From Oscillibacter valericigenes Sjm18-20 (GTDB lineage Bacteria > Bacillota > Clostridia > Oscillospirales > Oscillospiraceae), in assembly GCA_000283575.1 (NCBI GenBank), contig AP012044.1, forward strand, positions 2,976,001 to 3,040,000: DNA of 64,000 nt, in the 5' to 3' direction. Positions 43,697-51,260 of the stretch are shown here, piece by piece. A program made the translations under genes and the position numbers. A model generated the notes under the pieces. The model saw only the letters and a list, made by a program, of their open reading frames with translations. It did no database searches and had not been told where the DNA came from. The stretch's first letter is position 1. The number at the start of each line of letters is the position of its first letter.

Positions 43697-44596
43697 ATGA
43701 AGTTCTGTTCGGTAGCGGAAATCGCAAAACAATGGAATCTATCCGAGCGTACCGTTCGAAATTATTGTGCTGCCGGGAAAATTCCCGAAGCATTTCTGAC
43801 GGGAAAGACTTGGAATATTCCCGAAATTGCGCAGCGCCCTGTACGCAGTAATCGGCATGACGATGCGCCCAAGACACTGTTAGAATGTCTGCGACTTGAA
43901 GAAACAGCAAAAGTCAGCGGTGGCATTTACCACAAAATTCAGATTGAGCTAACCTACAACTCCAACCACATCGAAGGCAGTCGCCTTACTCATGATCAGA
44001 CCCGCTACATCTATGAAACCAACACCATTGGCGCGAGTGATAGTGCCGTGAATGTAGATGACATTTTAGAAACGGCCAATCACTTCAAGTGTATCGATAT
44101 GGTCATTGAGCAGGCAGCACAGCCACTCAGCCAAGCATTTATCAAGCAACTTCACCGCACTTTAAAAAGCGGAACCAGTGATTCCAGAAAGAATTGGTTT
44201 GTGGTTGGCGAGTATAAAAAACTTCCCAACGAAGTGGGCGGAAAAGATACTGCGGTGCCCGAAGAAGTTTCGGAACGACTTGCGGCGCTTCTAAAAAGGT
44301 ATCGTGAAAGCAGCATCCAAACACTGGAAGATCTGATTGCGTTTCATTATGAATTTGAATCGATCCATCCCTTTCAGGATGGCAACGGGCGTGTCGGCAG
44401 ATTGATTCTGTTCAAGGAATGCCTGAAATATAATATCGTTCCATTTATCATTGATGAAGATCTGAAAATGTTCTATTATCGGGGCCTGCATGAATGGAAG
44501 TCTGAGCCGGGATATCTGCGTGACACTTGCCTTTCGGCGCAGGATAAGTTCAAGAAATATCTGGACTATTTCAAGGTGCCGTATGAAAACGACTGA
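43697..44596 (+). CDS. fic: Fic-family AMP-transferase with N-terminal HTH domain
   Basis: About 299 residues from the ATG at 43697 (GGGGG site nine bases away; an ATG six bases earlier is too close to it). Residues 1-50 form an HTH reader (SVAEIAKQWNLSERTVRNYC). The inhibitory motif S-N-H-I-E-G of class II Fic proteins stands at about residue 91-98 (TYNSNHIEGSRLT). The catalytic loop is HPFQDGNGRVGR, the full HPFxDGNGRxxR. Such enzymes transfer AMP to Tyr, Thr or Ser of target proteins and are held in check by the Glu of the inhibitory motif. The gene is followed at once by repeat module copy 2. Confidence 0.9.
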   Translation: MKFCSVAEIAKQWNLSERTVRNYCAAGKIPEAFLTGKTWNIPEIAQRPVRSNRHDDAPKTLLECLRLEETAKVSGGIYHKIQIELTYNSNHIEGSRLTHDQTRYIYETNTIGASDSAVNVDDILETANHFKCIDMVIEQAAQPLSQAFIKQLHRTLKSGTSDSRKNWFVVGEYKKLPNEVGGKDTAVPEEVSERLAALLKRYRESSIQTLEDLIAFHYEFESIHPFQDGNGRVGRLILFKECLKYNIVPFIIDEDLKMFYYRGLHEWKSEPGYLRDTCLSAQDKFKKYLDYFKVPYEND

Positions 44597-44609
44597 CACG
44601 GTGCGGCTC

Positions 44610-44990
44610 TTTGCTTCTTCTTTGTTTACAGCCCCGCAAATTTTGAGCGCTTTGCCTGGTAGATAATCCTTGCATAGCCTCGGCCGCAGAGTTACAATTC
44701 GGCCAACCAGAGACAAATAGCTGAAACGCAAAACGCTTCCCGCCCAGAGTTGGTTAAAAACACCAACTTTGCGGAAAGAAGCGTTTTGACCACTTCAATT
44801 ACTATTTTTTGACAATGCGGGCAGTGAAAACCATTGTGCTGCAATGGTTTTTGACCACATAGATTACCACATGCAGACGTGGAACACGTGGAAACAGTGC
44901 TTCAAAGAGTGCCAAAGAGTAAGGAAAACCGAGCGGAAACGGCCATAAATGGCTGCAAATGAGTAGAAAAAAGTTTGAAGAAAAATTCGG
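44610..44990. repeat. Cassette-associated repeat module, copy 2
   Basis: It begins 14 bases after the fic stop with TTCTTTGTTTACAGCCCCGC, shares 44660-44805 with copy 1, and then has a second hairpin AAAACCATTG...CAATGGTTTT (about 44827-44852) followed by TGACCACATAGATTACCACA (44850-44869), a stretch also present after rtcB. The remaining part to 44990 (GGAACACGTGG, AGAGTAAGG, AAAAGTTTGAAG) also matches copy 3. The bases 44991-45370 show no gene I can support. Confidence 0.6.
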
Positions 44991-45370
44991 GGTGCAGAGG
45001 AGTGGAACCGATTAAAAGCATCTAAAAAGTACTATAAAGTGTCATAAAAAGCAAATGCTGTGTGTTTTTCACTGCGAATAGTGACCTGCTTTTTTAGCAA
45101 AAAAGTGGCTGACCACATGCTTTTTGTGGGAAGCGATGTGCTATGCGGATCGGATGAAGAGATTTCGATGGTGATTTATGTCGCTTCTCATGTGCCTCCG
45201 CCGACAAAAGAGAAATACTCCTGAAGCAACAGCAGATATGCATAGATTTGCGTCACCATCTTGTTAAACTTCGTTGATCTGGTTCGTATACTCCATAACA
45301 TTACCTCAACCCCTTCCCGTATTTGGCAGAGCTTTAAGGTGGCTTGCCATATGCGCAAATGAATCGCAGG

Positions 45371-46657
45371 CTATATGAGCAGGCGGAGCTGTGAATACGA
45401 AGCACAGATGGGAAAATCTTCACGATCCTCGGAAGCAACAGTCGGATCGAGCCAATCCGCCTTATCCTTTGCCCATTGAATCCATTCTGCTGTATGCTCG
45501 CTATTTGGATTTGATTCCAACGCTGCGATGCAGGCTCGGATCGTCTGTGCGGTGGCATAGTCCTTCGACGCATTGATCAGCCCCTGTGTACGCTCAACTT
45601 CCACATTGTACCGCTCTCTGACCTCCTCTTTTCTTCGCTGTTCTCCCGCCTCTTGACGTTCCTTTTCCTCTGCTTTAAGCCGCTTTAAACGGATCGGATA
45701 GGATGCGTCATATAGAGCAATCAGGATCTCTCCAATGCGATCCTCGAGAAGGTATGCTTTGCAGTCCAGAAATTTATAACTTCCAACGGTGATGGACAGG
45801 TTTCCGTTCCACGGATGCTCGTATTTTGGAATCTTTGGTTTTGAAGCGTAGGAATACTTCTTTTTCTCTTCCTCGTATTTCAGTATTGCCATTTTCTCTG
45901 CCTGAGTGACCTCGTGCGGGATTTCATCTTTCCTTTCGCTCATGCTGAAGGGAACAATTTCACCATTTACACGAAACTTGAAATTATAGTTCATGCCCCC
46001 GCCAAACGTAAAAAGTGCCTTCAAAAGAGCATCGAGCACATGGAATGCTCGGACATAAGACCCTTTCGACACCGTATCCGCCATGAACGGCACCTCCTCT
46101 TCGTAGCGGTCATAGGCCGCCGCTGCCCTCCACGCGTCGCTTAAGCCAGCGCTCACAGTTCTCCTTGTGTGCCGCGATATCCTTATGAAGCTGTGCGCCG
46201 GGGCCTGTCACGCGCAGTTTTCCTGCTGCCACCAGCAAGGTTTTACGGTCTTCATCCTTTAGAAATGCCAGCGCATTTTCACCGATCTGCAAAGTTCTGG
46301 CATTTCCTGCTTCGGGCATGTTTTCATCTTTTGGTTCTTTTAACTTTGGCAGTTTCGGTTTATCAGTCGCGATTCCTGCTTTGCGTCGAACCCAATAGAC
46401 CCGGTCAGGAAGGGGGATGTCCGGCGATTTACAAACGCTTCGCAACTTATATTCGCTGATACTGTACCTCTTAGCGACAACCGGAATGATTTCCTCCCAA
46501 ACCTCTTCATATAGTGTTTCACGATCGTACAAGCTTTTTTTGTGTTGCTATTGTTGAACACCACCAAAGAGAGTCTCTCGTTATCAGCGACTGCTGCACC
46601 GTCGACACGTGGGCTTTGCGTGGTCTCATGAGCCTTAGCTTCATTAACCTCAGACAA
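45371..46657 (-). pseudogene. Protein with an HTH-like N-terminal region, frameshifted
   Basis: Three frames connect: MSEVNEAKAHETTQSPRVDG up to SLVVFNNSNTKK (46657 to about 46545), then after a run of seven A the frame LYDRETLYEEVWEEIIPVVA, KRYSISEYKLRSVCKSPDIP, LPDRVYWVRRKAG (to 46130), then SDAWRAAAAYDRYEEEVPFM to QLRLLI (stop 45371). The middle part (LYEEVW-PxxxxAKRYxxSExxLRxxCxxxxIPxPxRxYW) is a widespread pattern in uncharacterised proteins of accessory regions. Full length would be about 430 residues. Function unknown. Confidence 0.5.
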
Positions 46658-46694
46658 ATCGTATCTGCTCGATATTCGACAAGCAGGTCGTGCT

Positions 46695-46979
46695 TCATTT
46701 CCTCAAAATTCTTAATATGGCCTGAAGATTGTCCTCAATATTTTTGACTTGGATGTCATTGATTCCGCCATGCTTGTACGCGATCATTCGCTCCGGAACA
46801 ATCACATACGACCAACTGTCGGAGTAACGGTTTCCCTTGCCTTTTTTGACTGCAAAGCCTATTGGCAGCAGCGCGTTTCGTATTCCAAGTGTCACTGCCT
46901 GCGTGGAAATCCCTAAATATTTGGCTGCCGTTTGAATTGTCACTTTTTTCATTTCACGGATCTCATCATCTGTATACAC
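46695..46979 (-). CDS. Small DNA-binding protein (excisionase/MerR-like HTH)
   Basis: 94 residues. After a short charged start comes VTIQTAAKYLGISTQAVTLG, IRNALLPIGFAVKKGKGNRY and SDSWSYVIVPERMIAYKHGG, the pattern of winged-helix readers with a GxxxxxxY wing as found in excisionases and small regulators. It lies upstream of and divergent from the WYL/RNA-repair cassette; a role there is unproven. It could equally belong to the decayed neighbour on the same strand. Confidence 0.55.
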   Translation of the reverse strand: MYTDDEIREMKKVTIQTAAKYLGISTQAVTLGIRNALLPIGFAVKKGKGNRYSDSWSYVIVPERMIAYKHGGINDIQVKNIEDNLQAILRILRK

Positions 46980-47173
46980 TTGCCCTTCACCTCCTCGCTA
47001 TGTATATACACTTTGAGAAACGGATGATTTCTATTGGAATTGTACCGTTTGTTCGAAAAGTTGTCAAAACACTTTCCCCTCGTGTCTTTCTCTGCTCGCG
47101 ATATGGAAGTTCTATTTTACATCTGCTCATGTTATAATGATCAAAATGGCACTTTAGAGGGGAGGCGAATAAG

Positions 47174-48421
47174 TTGGCATACAGCGAATTGATTAAAAAC
47201 TTCGAGTGTATCCGGGATTACATGCGGCAGTTCTATGTGTATGGCTTTAAGAATCGGAGCGAATACGACGCCAAAAGCGCCCGCAGTTATGACAATGAGC
47301 GCCGGCGTATCGAGAGCTGGATGGGGGACTATATGTCCTTCCATCGGGACGCTGGTGGAAAAAACGTATTTCTGTCCGTGGACAGCCTCAACATTTCTGC
47401 CAACCCCCTTTATCAGGCGTTCAAGGCCAAGAGCTTCACTCCCGGCGACATTACGTTTCATTTCTATATTCTGGATATTTTGGCTGATGGAAAGGGCCGT
47501 TCCGTACGGGAGATTTTGGAGGAAACGGCTCAGAAGTATTTGTTCTGCTTCCAGACAGAACAGGGACTGGATGAGTCGACCGTCCGCAAAAAGCTGAAGG
47601 AATATGAGGGACTTGGACTTCTCAAAAGTGAAAAGCATGGGCGAGAACTGTTTTACAACCGCGCAGAGGACTGCATAGATTTGGAAAGTTGGAGAGAAGC
47701 AATTGCTTTTTTCTCCGAAGAGGATCCGCTGGGTGTTATTGGATCCTATCTTTTAGATAAAACACAAGCAAAATCGTCCCGCTTTAGTTTCAAGCACCAC
47801 TATATCCTCCACGCGCTGGACAGCGAGGTTCTCTGCAGCATCCTGCTGGCTATCTCGGAAAACCGTTGTGCGGAACTGACGGTTGTGACACCGCGAAGCA
47901 GAGGAAAGGCGCGTATGCACACGGTTTTCCCGTGGAAGATGCTGATCAGCACACAAACCGGGCGGCAATATATGCTTTGCTATCACTACCGCTTTCGGCG
48001 TCCCATGACCTTTCGACTGGACAATCTGTGTAAAGTGAAAGCCGGAGCACAGGAGCGGCAAGCTAAAAAATACGGTAACTGGTGTGAAAAATACAGGGAG
48101 AATCTCTGGGGTGTTGCTACCGGCGTCGAGCCGGCTCTGGATCATCTTGAGATGACTATCCACGTAGATGGGGGTGAGGAATACATCGTGGAGCGGCTGG
48201 AACGGGAGAAACGCTGCGGCAGCGTGGAAGCGATGGACCCCAGCACCTACCGGTTTTCCACCGATGTTTACGACGCTGCGGAAATGCTGCCGTGGCTGCG
48301 CACATTTATCGGACGGATCGTGAAGTTCAAGTGCACGAATCCCGATGTGGTACATACTTTTTATTCCGATCTTGCCGCCATGGGCGAGCTCTACGGAGGT
48401 GACGAAGATGCTGTTCAGTGA
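47174..48421 (+). CDS. WYL-domain transcriptional regulator 1 of the RNA-repair cassette
   Basis: 415 residues from a TTG with a GAGGGGAGG site. A winged-helix reader is visible at about 95-160 (FHFYILDILADGKGRSVREI, GLDESTVRKKLKEYEGLGLL), then a WYL domain (about 215-300: LCSILLAISENRCAELTVVT, GRQYMLCYHYRFRRPMTFRL, DNLCKVKAG) and a C-terminal domain (VERLEREKRCGSVEAMDPST). WYL domains bind nucleic acid or nucleotide ligands and switch the activity of the HTH; they regulate many defence and stress systems. It overlaps the next gene by 14 bases. A TATAAT (47131-47136) with a weak upstream box precedes it. Confidence 0.82.
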   Translation: MAYSELIKNFECIRDYMRQFYVYGFKNRSEYDAKSARSYDNERRRIESWMGDYMSFHRDAGGKNVFLSVDSLNISANPLYQAFKAKSFTPGDITFHFYILDILADGKGRSVREILEETAQKYLFCFQTEQGLDESTVRKKLKEYEGLGLLKSEKHGRELFYNRAEDCIDLESWREAIAFFSEEDPLGVIGSYLLDKTQAKSSRFSFKHHYILHALDSEVLCSILLAISENRCAELTVVTPRSRGKARMHTVFPWKMLISTQTGRQYMLCYHYRFRRPMTFRLDNLCKVKAGAQERQAKKYGNWCEKYRENLWGVATGVEPALDHLEMTIHVDGGEEYIVERLEREKRCGSVEAMDPSTYRFSTDVYDAAEMLPWLRTFIGRIVKFKCTNPDVVHTFYSDLAAMGELYGGDEDAVQ

Positions 48422-49316
48422 GGTCTACGGCAGTTATTATGGGGCCGTTGCCGCCGTATTGACCCAAGCGGTGGACGGAACGCTCACCGGCGAGGAATTG
48501 GAGAAGATCGTGCAGGAGAAAGGCTTTGCGGAGAGTGTGCTGGCCATTCCCGCTGCTCTCCGGGACGGAACATGGCCGCTGCTGACGACGGAACTTACAA
48601 CGCCCCTGTGCCACAAGCCGACCATGCCCCTTACTACGCTGCAAAAGCGGTGGCTGAAGTCGCTACTGACAGATCCGCGCATGGCGCTCTTTTCTCCATC
48701 GATTGCCGGGTTGGAGAACATAGAACCGCTTTATACTCCGGATGTATTTGTCTACTTTGATCGCTATGGTGATGGCGACCCGTACCATAACCCCCAATAT
48801 ATCGCGCATTTCCGTACCATCCTCACAGCCCTGCGGGAAGAGCGAAAGCTCCAGGTCACCTTTGACGGACATCGGGGAAAGAAACATTCCTGGGAGTGTA
48901 TCCCGTACAAGCTGGAATACTCATCCAAGGATGACAAGTTCCGGCTTGTCACCTCGTCTCCGCGAAGCACGCTGAGTATCAATCTTGCGCGCATTCGCGC
49001 CTGCACGATGCTTGAACCGTACACGCAGGAGGAATTTCGCCCCATCCCACCCAAGAAGGAAACGCTGGTGCTGGAGCTACGCGACGAGCGAAACGCGCTG
49101 GAGCGGGTCATGCTGCATTTTTCCCATCTGGAAAAAGAAACGGAGCGGCTGGACGAGAGTCGGTATCGCGTCACGCTGAACTATGAGCGAGAGGATGAAA
49201 CAGAGCTGCTCATTCGCGTGCTGTCCTTCGGCCCTGTACTCAGGGTCATCTCGCCGAACAGGTTTATCAAAAAAATGCGGGAGAGAATTGAAAAGCAACT
49301 GCGGTTACGAGCTTGA
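48408..49316 (+). CDS. WYL-domain transcriptional regulator 2 of the RNA-repair cassette
   Basis: About 302 residues from the ATG at 48408 with a GGAGGTGA site. The first part (MLFSEVYGSYYGAVAAVLTQ, TLTGEELEKIVQEKG) is helical and could be a degenerate reader. The WYL domain lies at about 140-225 (ILTALREERKLQVTFDGHRG, WECIPYKLEYSSKDDKFRLV, SINLARIRACTMLEPYT), and the C-terminal domain ends LRVISPNRFIKKMRERIEKQ. Paired WYL genes of unequal length usually work as a heteromeric regulator. Its stop codon lies inside the terminator at 49308-49340. Confidence 0.82.
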   Translation: MLFSEVYGSYYGAVAAVLTQAVDGTLTGEELEKIVQEKGFAESVLAIPAALRDGTWPLLTTELTTPLCHKPTMPLTTLQKRWLKSLLTDPRMALFSPSIAGLENIEPLYTPDVFVYFDRYGDGDPYHNPQYIAHFRTILTALREERKLQVTFDGHRGKKHSWECIPYKLEYSSKDDKFRLVTSSPRSTLSINLARIRACTMLEPYTQEEFRPIPPKKETLVLELRDERNALERVMLHFSHLEKETERLDESRYRVTLNYEREDETELLIRVLSFGPVLRVISPNRFIKKMRERIEKQLRLRA

Positions 49317-49340
49317 GAAATCAAGCTCGCAACTTTTTTT
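49308..49340 (+). terminator. Rho-independent terminator after the WYL pair
   Basis: CGAGCTTGA gaaa TCAAGCTCG, a perfect 9-base stem with a stable GAAA loop, then CAAC and seven T. It overlaps the stop of the second WYL gene. It separates the regulators from the RNA/TROVE/RtcB genes, which must have their own promoter in 49341-49457. Confidence 0.85.
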
Positions 49341-49458
49341 CCATGATTTTCTTCCGTTTGCTTGCTATGATAAGAACACAAAAGCACAGGCAGCAATTCA
49401 TCTACGTCTTGAAAACATATACCATGTGCTTTGTCAAAGACGCCTGCAGCAGAATTGA

Positions 49459-49530
49459 AACAGATTAGCTCCCTCAGTGAGCACCTGCTTTCAGGGCAGG
49501 CAACTGCGGGTGAGAGTCCCGCATCTGTCG
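49459..49530 (+). ncRNA. tRNA-like module 1 (cloverleaf with UCA anticodon position)
   Basis: The 72 bases fold by eye into a full cloverleaf. Acceptor AACAGAT/ATCTGTC (six of seven pairs), T8 and A9, D-arm GCTC-CCTCAGT-GAGC, A26, anticodon arm CCTGC-TTTCAGG-GCAGG with TCA at positions 34-36, variable CAACT, T-arm GCGGG-TGAGAGT-CCCGC. All arms have perfect stems except one acceptor pair. The D-loop lacks GG and the T-loop lacks the invariant TTC, and no CCA is encoded, so it is a mimic rather than a normal tRNA. It lies between the WYL terminator and the TROVE gene, the place where YrlA-type Y RNAs with a tRNA-like domain are encoded in Salmonella. Confidence 0.6.
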
Positions 49531-49550
49531 GAAAGGCGTCTTGTCTATCA

Positions 49551-49646
49551 AAGGCACCCACAGCAATGCTTTGTAGCTAAGTTGGGTATAGCAGCGGATT
49601 CATACTCCGCGTGTCGTGGGTTCAAATCCCACCGGAACGGTGCCTT
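49551..49646 (+). ncRNA. tRNA-like module 2 inside an outer helix (CAU anticodon position)
   Basis: AAGGCACC (49551-49558) pairs with GGTGCCTT (49639-49646) and encloses a second cloverleaf: acceptor TGCTTTG/CGGAACG (six of seven pairs counting three G-U), T8 A9, D-arm GCTA-AGTTGGGTA-TAGC with the usual GG, A26, anticodon arm GCGGA-TTCATAC-TCCGC (CAT at 34-36), variable GTGTC, and a canonical T-arm GTGGG-TTCAAAT-CCCAC. The T-arm and D-loop are those of a true tRNA, but the weak acceptor and the outer helix argue that it is part of a longer RNA, as in YrlA-type Y RNAs. Confidence 0.6.
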
Positions 49647-49664
49647 GCAAAGGCGTTTCGTAAA

Positions 49665-49753
49665 AAGGCGCATCCAGCAGTATGATTGATCGGGGCACCG
49701 TCCCTCCTGTTTTAACAGGTTAATACGGCGCCGGTCATCCGGCAATGCGCCTT
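49665..49753 (+). ncRNA. Third structured domain before the TROVE gene
   Basis: AAGGCGC (49665-49671) pairs with GCGCCTT (49747-49753). Inside are CCTGT-TTTA-ACAGG and GCCGG-TCAT-CCGGC hairpins. The element AAGGCG also occurs at 49533-49538 and 49649-49654, so alternative pairings with the final GCGCCTT are possible. It does not form a cloverleaf. It could be the Ro-binding stem of a Y RNA or simply the 5' leader of the TROVE mRNA. Confidence 0.4.
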
Positions 49754-49781
49754 GTCAATATTGTTTTAGGAGGGGGTTTTT

Positions 49782-51239
49782 ATGTTGGAATTTCTCAAAA
49801 AAGAAGCAAATAAGACCTATACGGAGAACGGAGCACTTACATATGAGACCACCTGCTCCGACTGTTTGAATCTGTTTGCTGCTATCGGCGCCCTGCGCCG
49901 GGAGAGCGATGAGGAGATCATCAGCCGCTTTGTGAAAGCCTACGCGGAAAATCCCGACCTTGCCATGAAAACACTGTTTTTCGCCCGCGATGTGCGCGGT
50001 GGTCTTGGCGAGCGCCGTGTGTTCCGCACAATTCTCGCGTGGCTCGCCGTAAACGAGCCGGTATCCGTCCGCAAAAACGTGGAGGCAATCGCGGAATTCG
50101 GACGCTGGGATGATCTGCTGACGCTGTTGGACACCCCCTGCGAAAAGGACGCGCTTGCCTGTATCCAGAGGCAGCTTGCCGCAGATCTGGCCGTGCTGGG
50201 TCATGGCGGGGAAATCTCCCTCCTTGCAAAATGGCTGCCGTCCGTCAATGCCTCCAATACTGAGACCGTACATAACGCGAAGCGCATTGCCCGTGCACTG
50301 AATATGAATGATGTTGCCTACCGCAAGGTGCTGGTAAAGCTCCGCGCCCACATCAGTATCATTGAAAACAACCTCCGTGAAAGAGACTATACTTTTGATT
50401 ATACAAAGCAGCCGTCCAAGGCCATGTTTAAGTATCGCAAAGCTTTCCTCCGCAACGATCAGAAGCGGTATCAGGCGTTTCTGGAACGGGTTTTCTCCGG
50501 TGAAACGACGCTCCATACCGGAACGCTGACACCCTATGATATTGTGGCCCCGTTTTTCAATTCGAATGTGCCTGATGAGGAGCGCCATGGCATCGATGTC
50601 ACATGGAACGCTCAGACGGACTTTACGAACGGTGAAAACGCGCTGGTCGTCATAGATGGCTCTGGTTCCATGTACGGCGGAGCCAAACCCCTTCCCGCGG
50701 CGGTGGCGCTTTCGCTCGGCATCTACTTTGCCGAACGTAATACCGGTGTGTTCAAAAACCACTTCATCACGTTTTCGGAGCGCCCGCAGCTTGTGGAGAT
50801 CAAGGGTAGGGACATTCTGGAAAAGCTGCGGTATTGCCATGATTTCAACGAGGTTGCTAATACGGATATTCAGGAAGTATTTGAACTTGTGCTTGCTGCC
50901 GCAGTTAAAAACAAGGTGCCCAAGAGCGAACTGCCGTCCACCCTGTATATCATCTCCGACATGGAGTTCGACTGCTGCACCAATGGTGCGGACAGTACAA
51001 ACTTTGCGTATGCAAAACAGCTCTTCGCCGAGTGCGGTTATCAGTTGCCCCGTGTGGTGTTCTGGAACGTGGCCAGCCGCAACAGGCAGCAGCCCGTCAC
51101 CAAAAACGAACAGGGCGTGGCGCTGGTGTCCGGGTGTACGCCCCGCATTTTCTCCATGCTTGCAGGCGGCACACTGGAACCCTATGCTTACATGATGGAA
51201 GTTCTCAGCGCGGAGCGCTATGTGAGGATTGCAGCATAA
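49782..51239 (+). CDS. rsr: TROVE-domain RNA-binding protein (Ro60/Rsr orthologue)
   Basis: 485 residues, ATG preceded by TTAGGAGGGGG. The N-terminal TROVE domain is a ring of HEAT-like helices (FAAIGALRRESDEEIISRFV, LAMKTLFFARDVRGGLGERR, IAEFGRWDDLLTLLDTPCEK). The C-terminal vWA-like domain has a MIDAS metal site: LVVIDGSGSMYG (D-x-S-x-S) at about residue 287-298. Ro60 proteins bind the ends of misfolded RNAs in the ring and Y RNAs on its outer face; in bacteria Rsr works with a Y RNA and exonucleases in RNA quality control and repair. The three RNA domains just upstream and RtcB 21 bases downstream fit this role. Confidence 0.9.
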   Translation: MLEFLKKEANKTYTENGALTYETTCSDCLNLFAAIGALRRESDEEIISRFVKAYAENPDLAMKTLFFARDVRGGLGERRVFRTILAWLAVNEPVSVRKNVEAIAEFGRWDDLLTLLDTPCEKDALACIQRQLAADLAVLGHGGEISLLAKWLPSVNASNTETVHNAKRIARALNMNDVAYRKVLVKLRAHISIIENNLRERDYTFDYTKQPSKAMFKYRKAFLRNDQKRYQAFLERVFSGETTLHTGTLTPYDIVAPFFNSNVPDEERHGIDVTWNAQTDFTNGENALVVIDGSGSMYGGAKPLPAAVALSLGIYFAERNTGVFKNHFITFSERPQLVEIKGRDILEKLRYCHDFNEVANTDIQEVFELVLAAAVKNKVPKSELPSTLYIISDMEFDCCTNGADSTNFAYAKQLFAECGYQLPRVVFWNVASRNRQQPVTKNEQGVALVSGCTPRIFSMLAGGTLEPYAYMMEVLSAERYVRIAA

Positions 51240-51260
51240 TTTGAAGTAAGGAGCCTGAAA

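Noticed and set aside
49459..49646. Ordinary tRNA genes
   Set aside because: Module 1 lacks the invariant D- and T-loop bases and module 2 has a poor acceptor stem inside a longer helix. Neither encodes CCA. The setting before a TROVE gene makes RNA mimics more likely.
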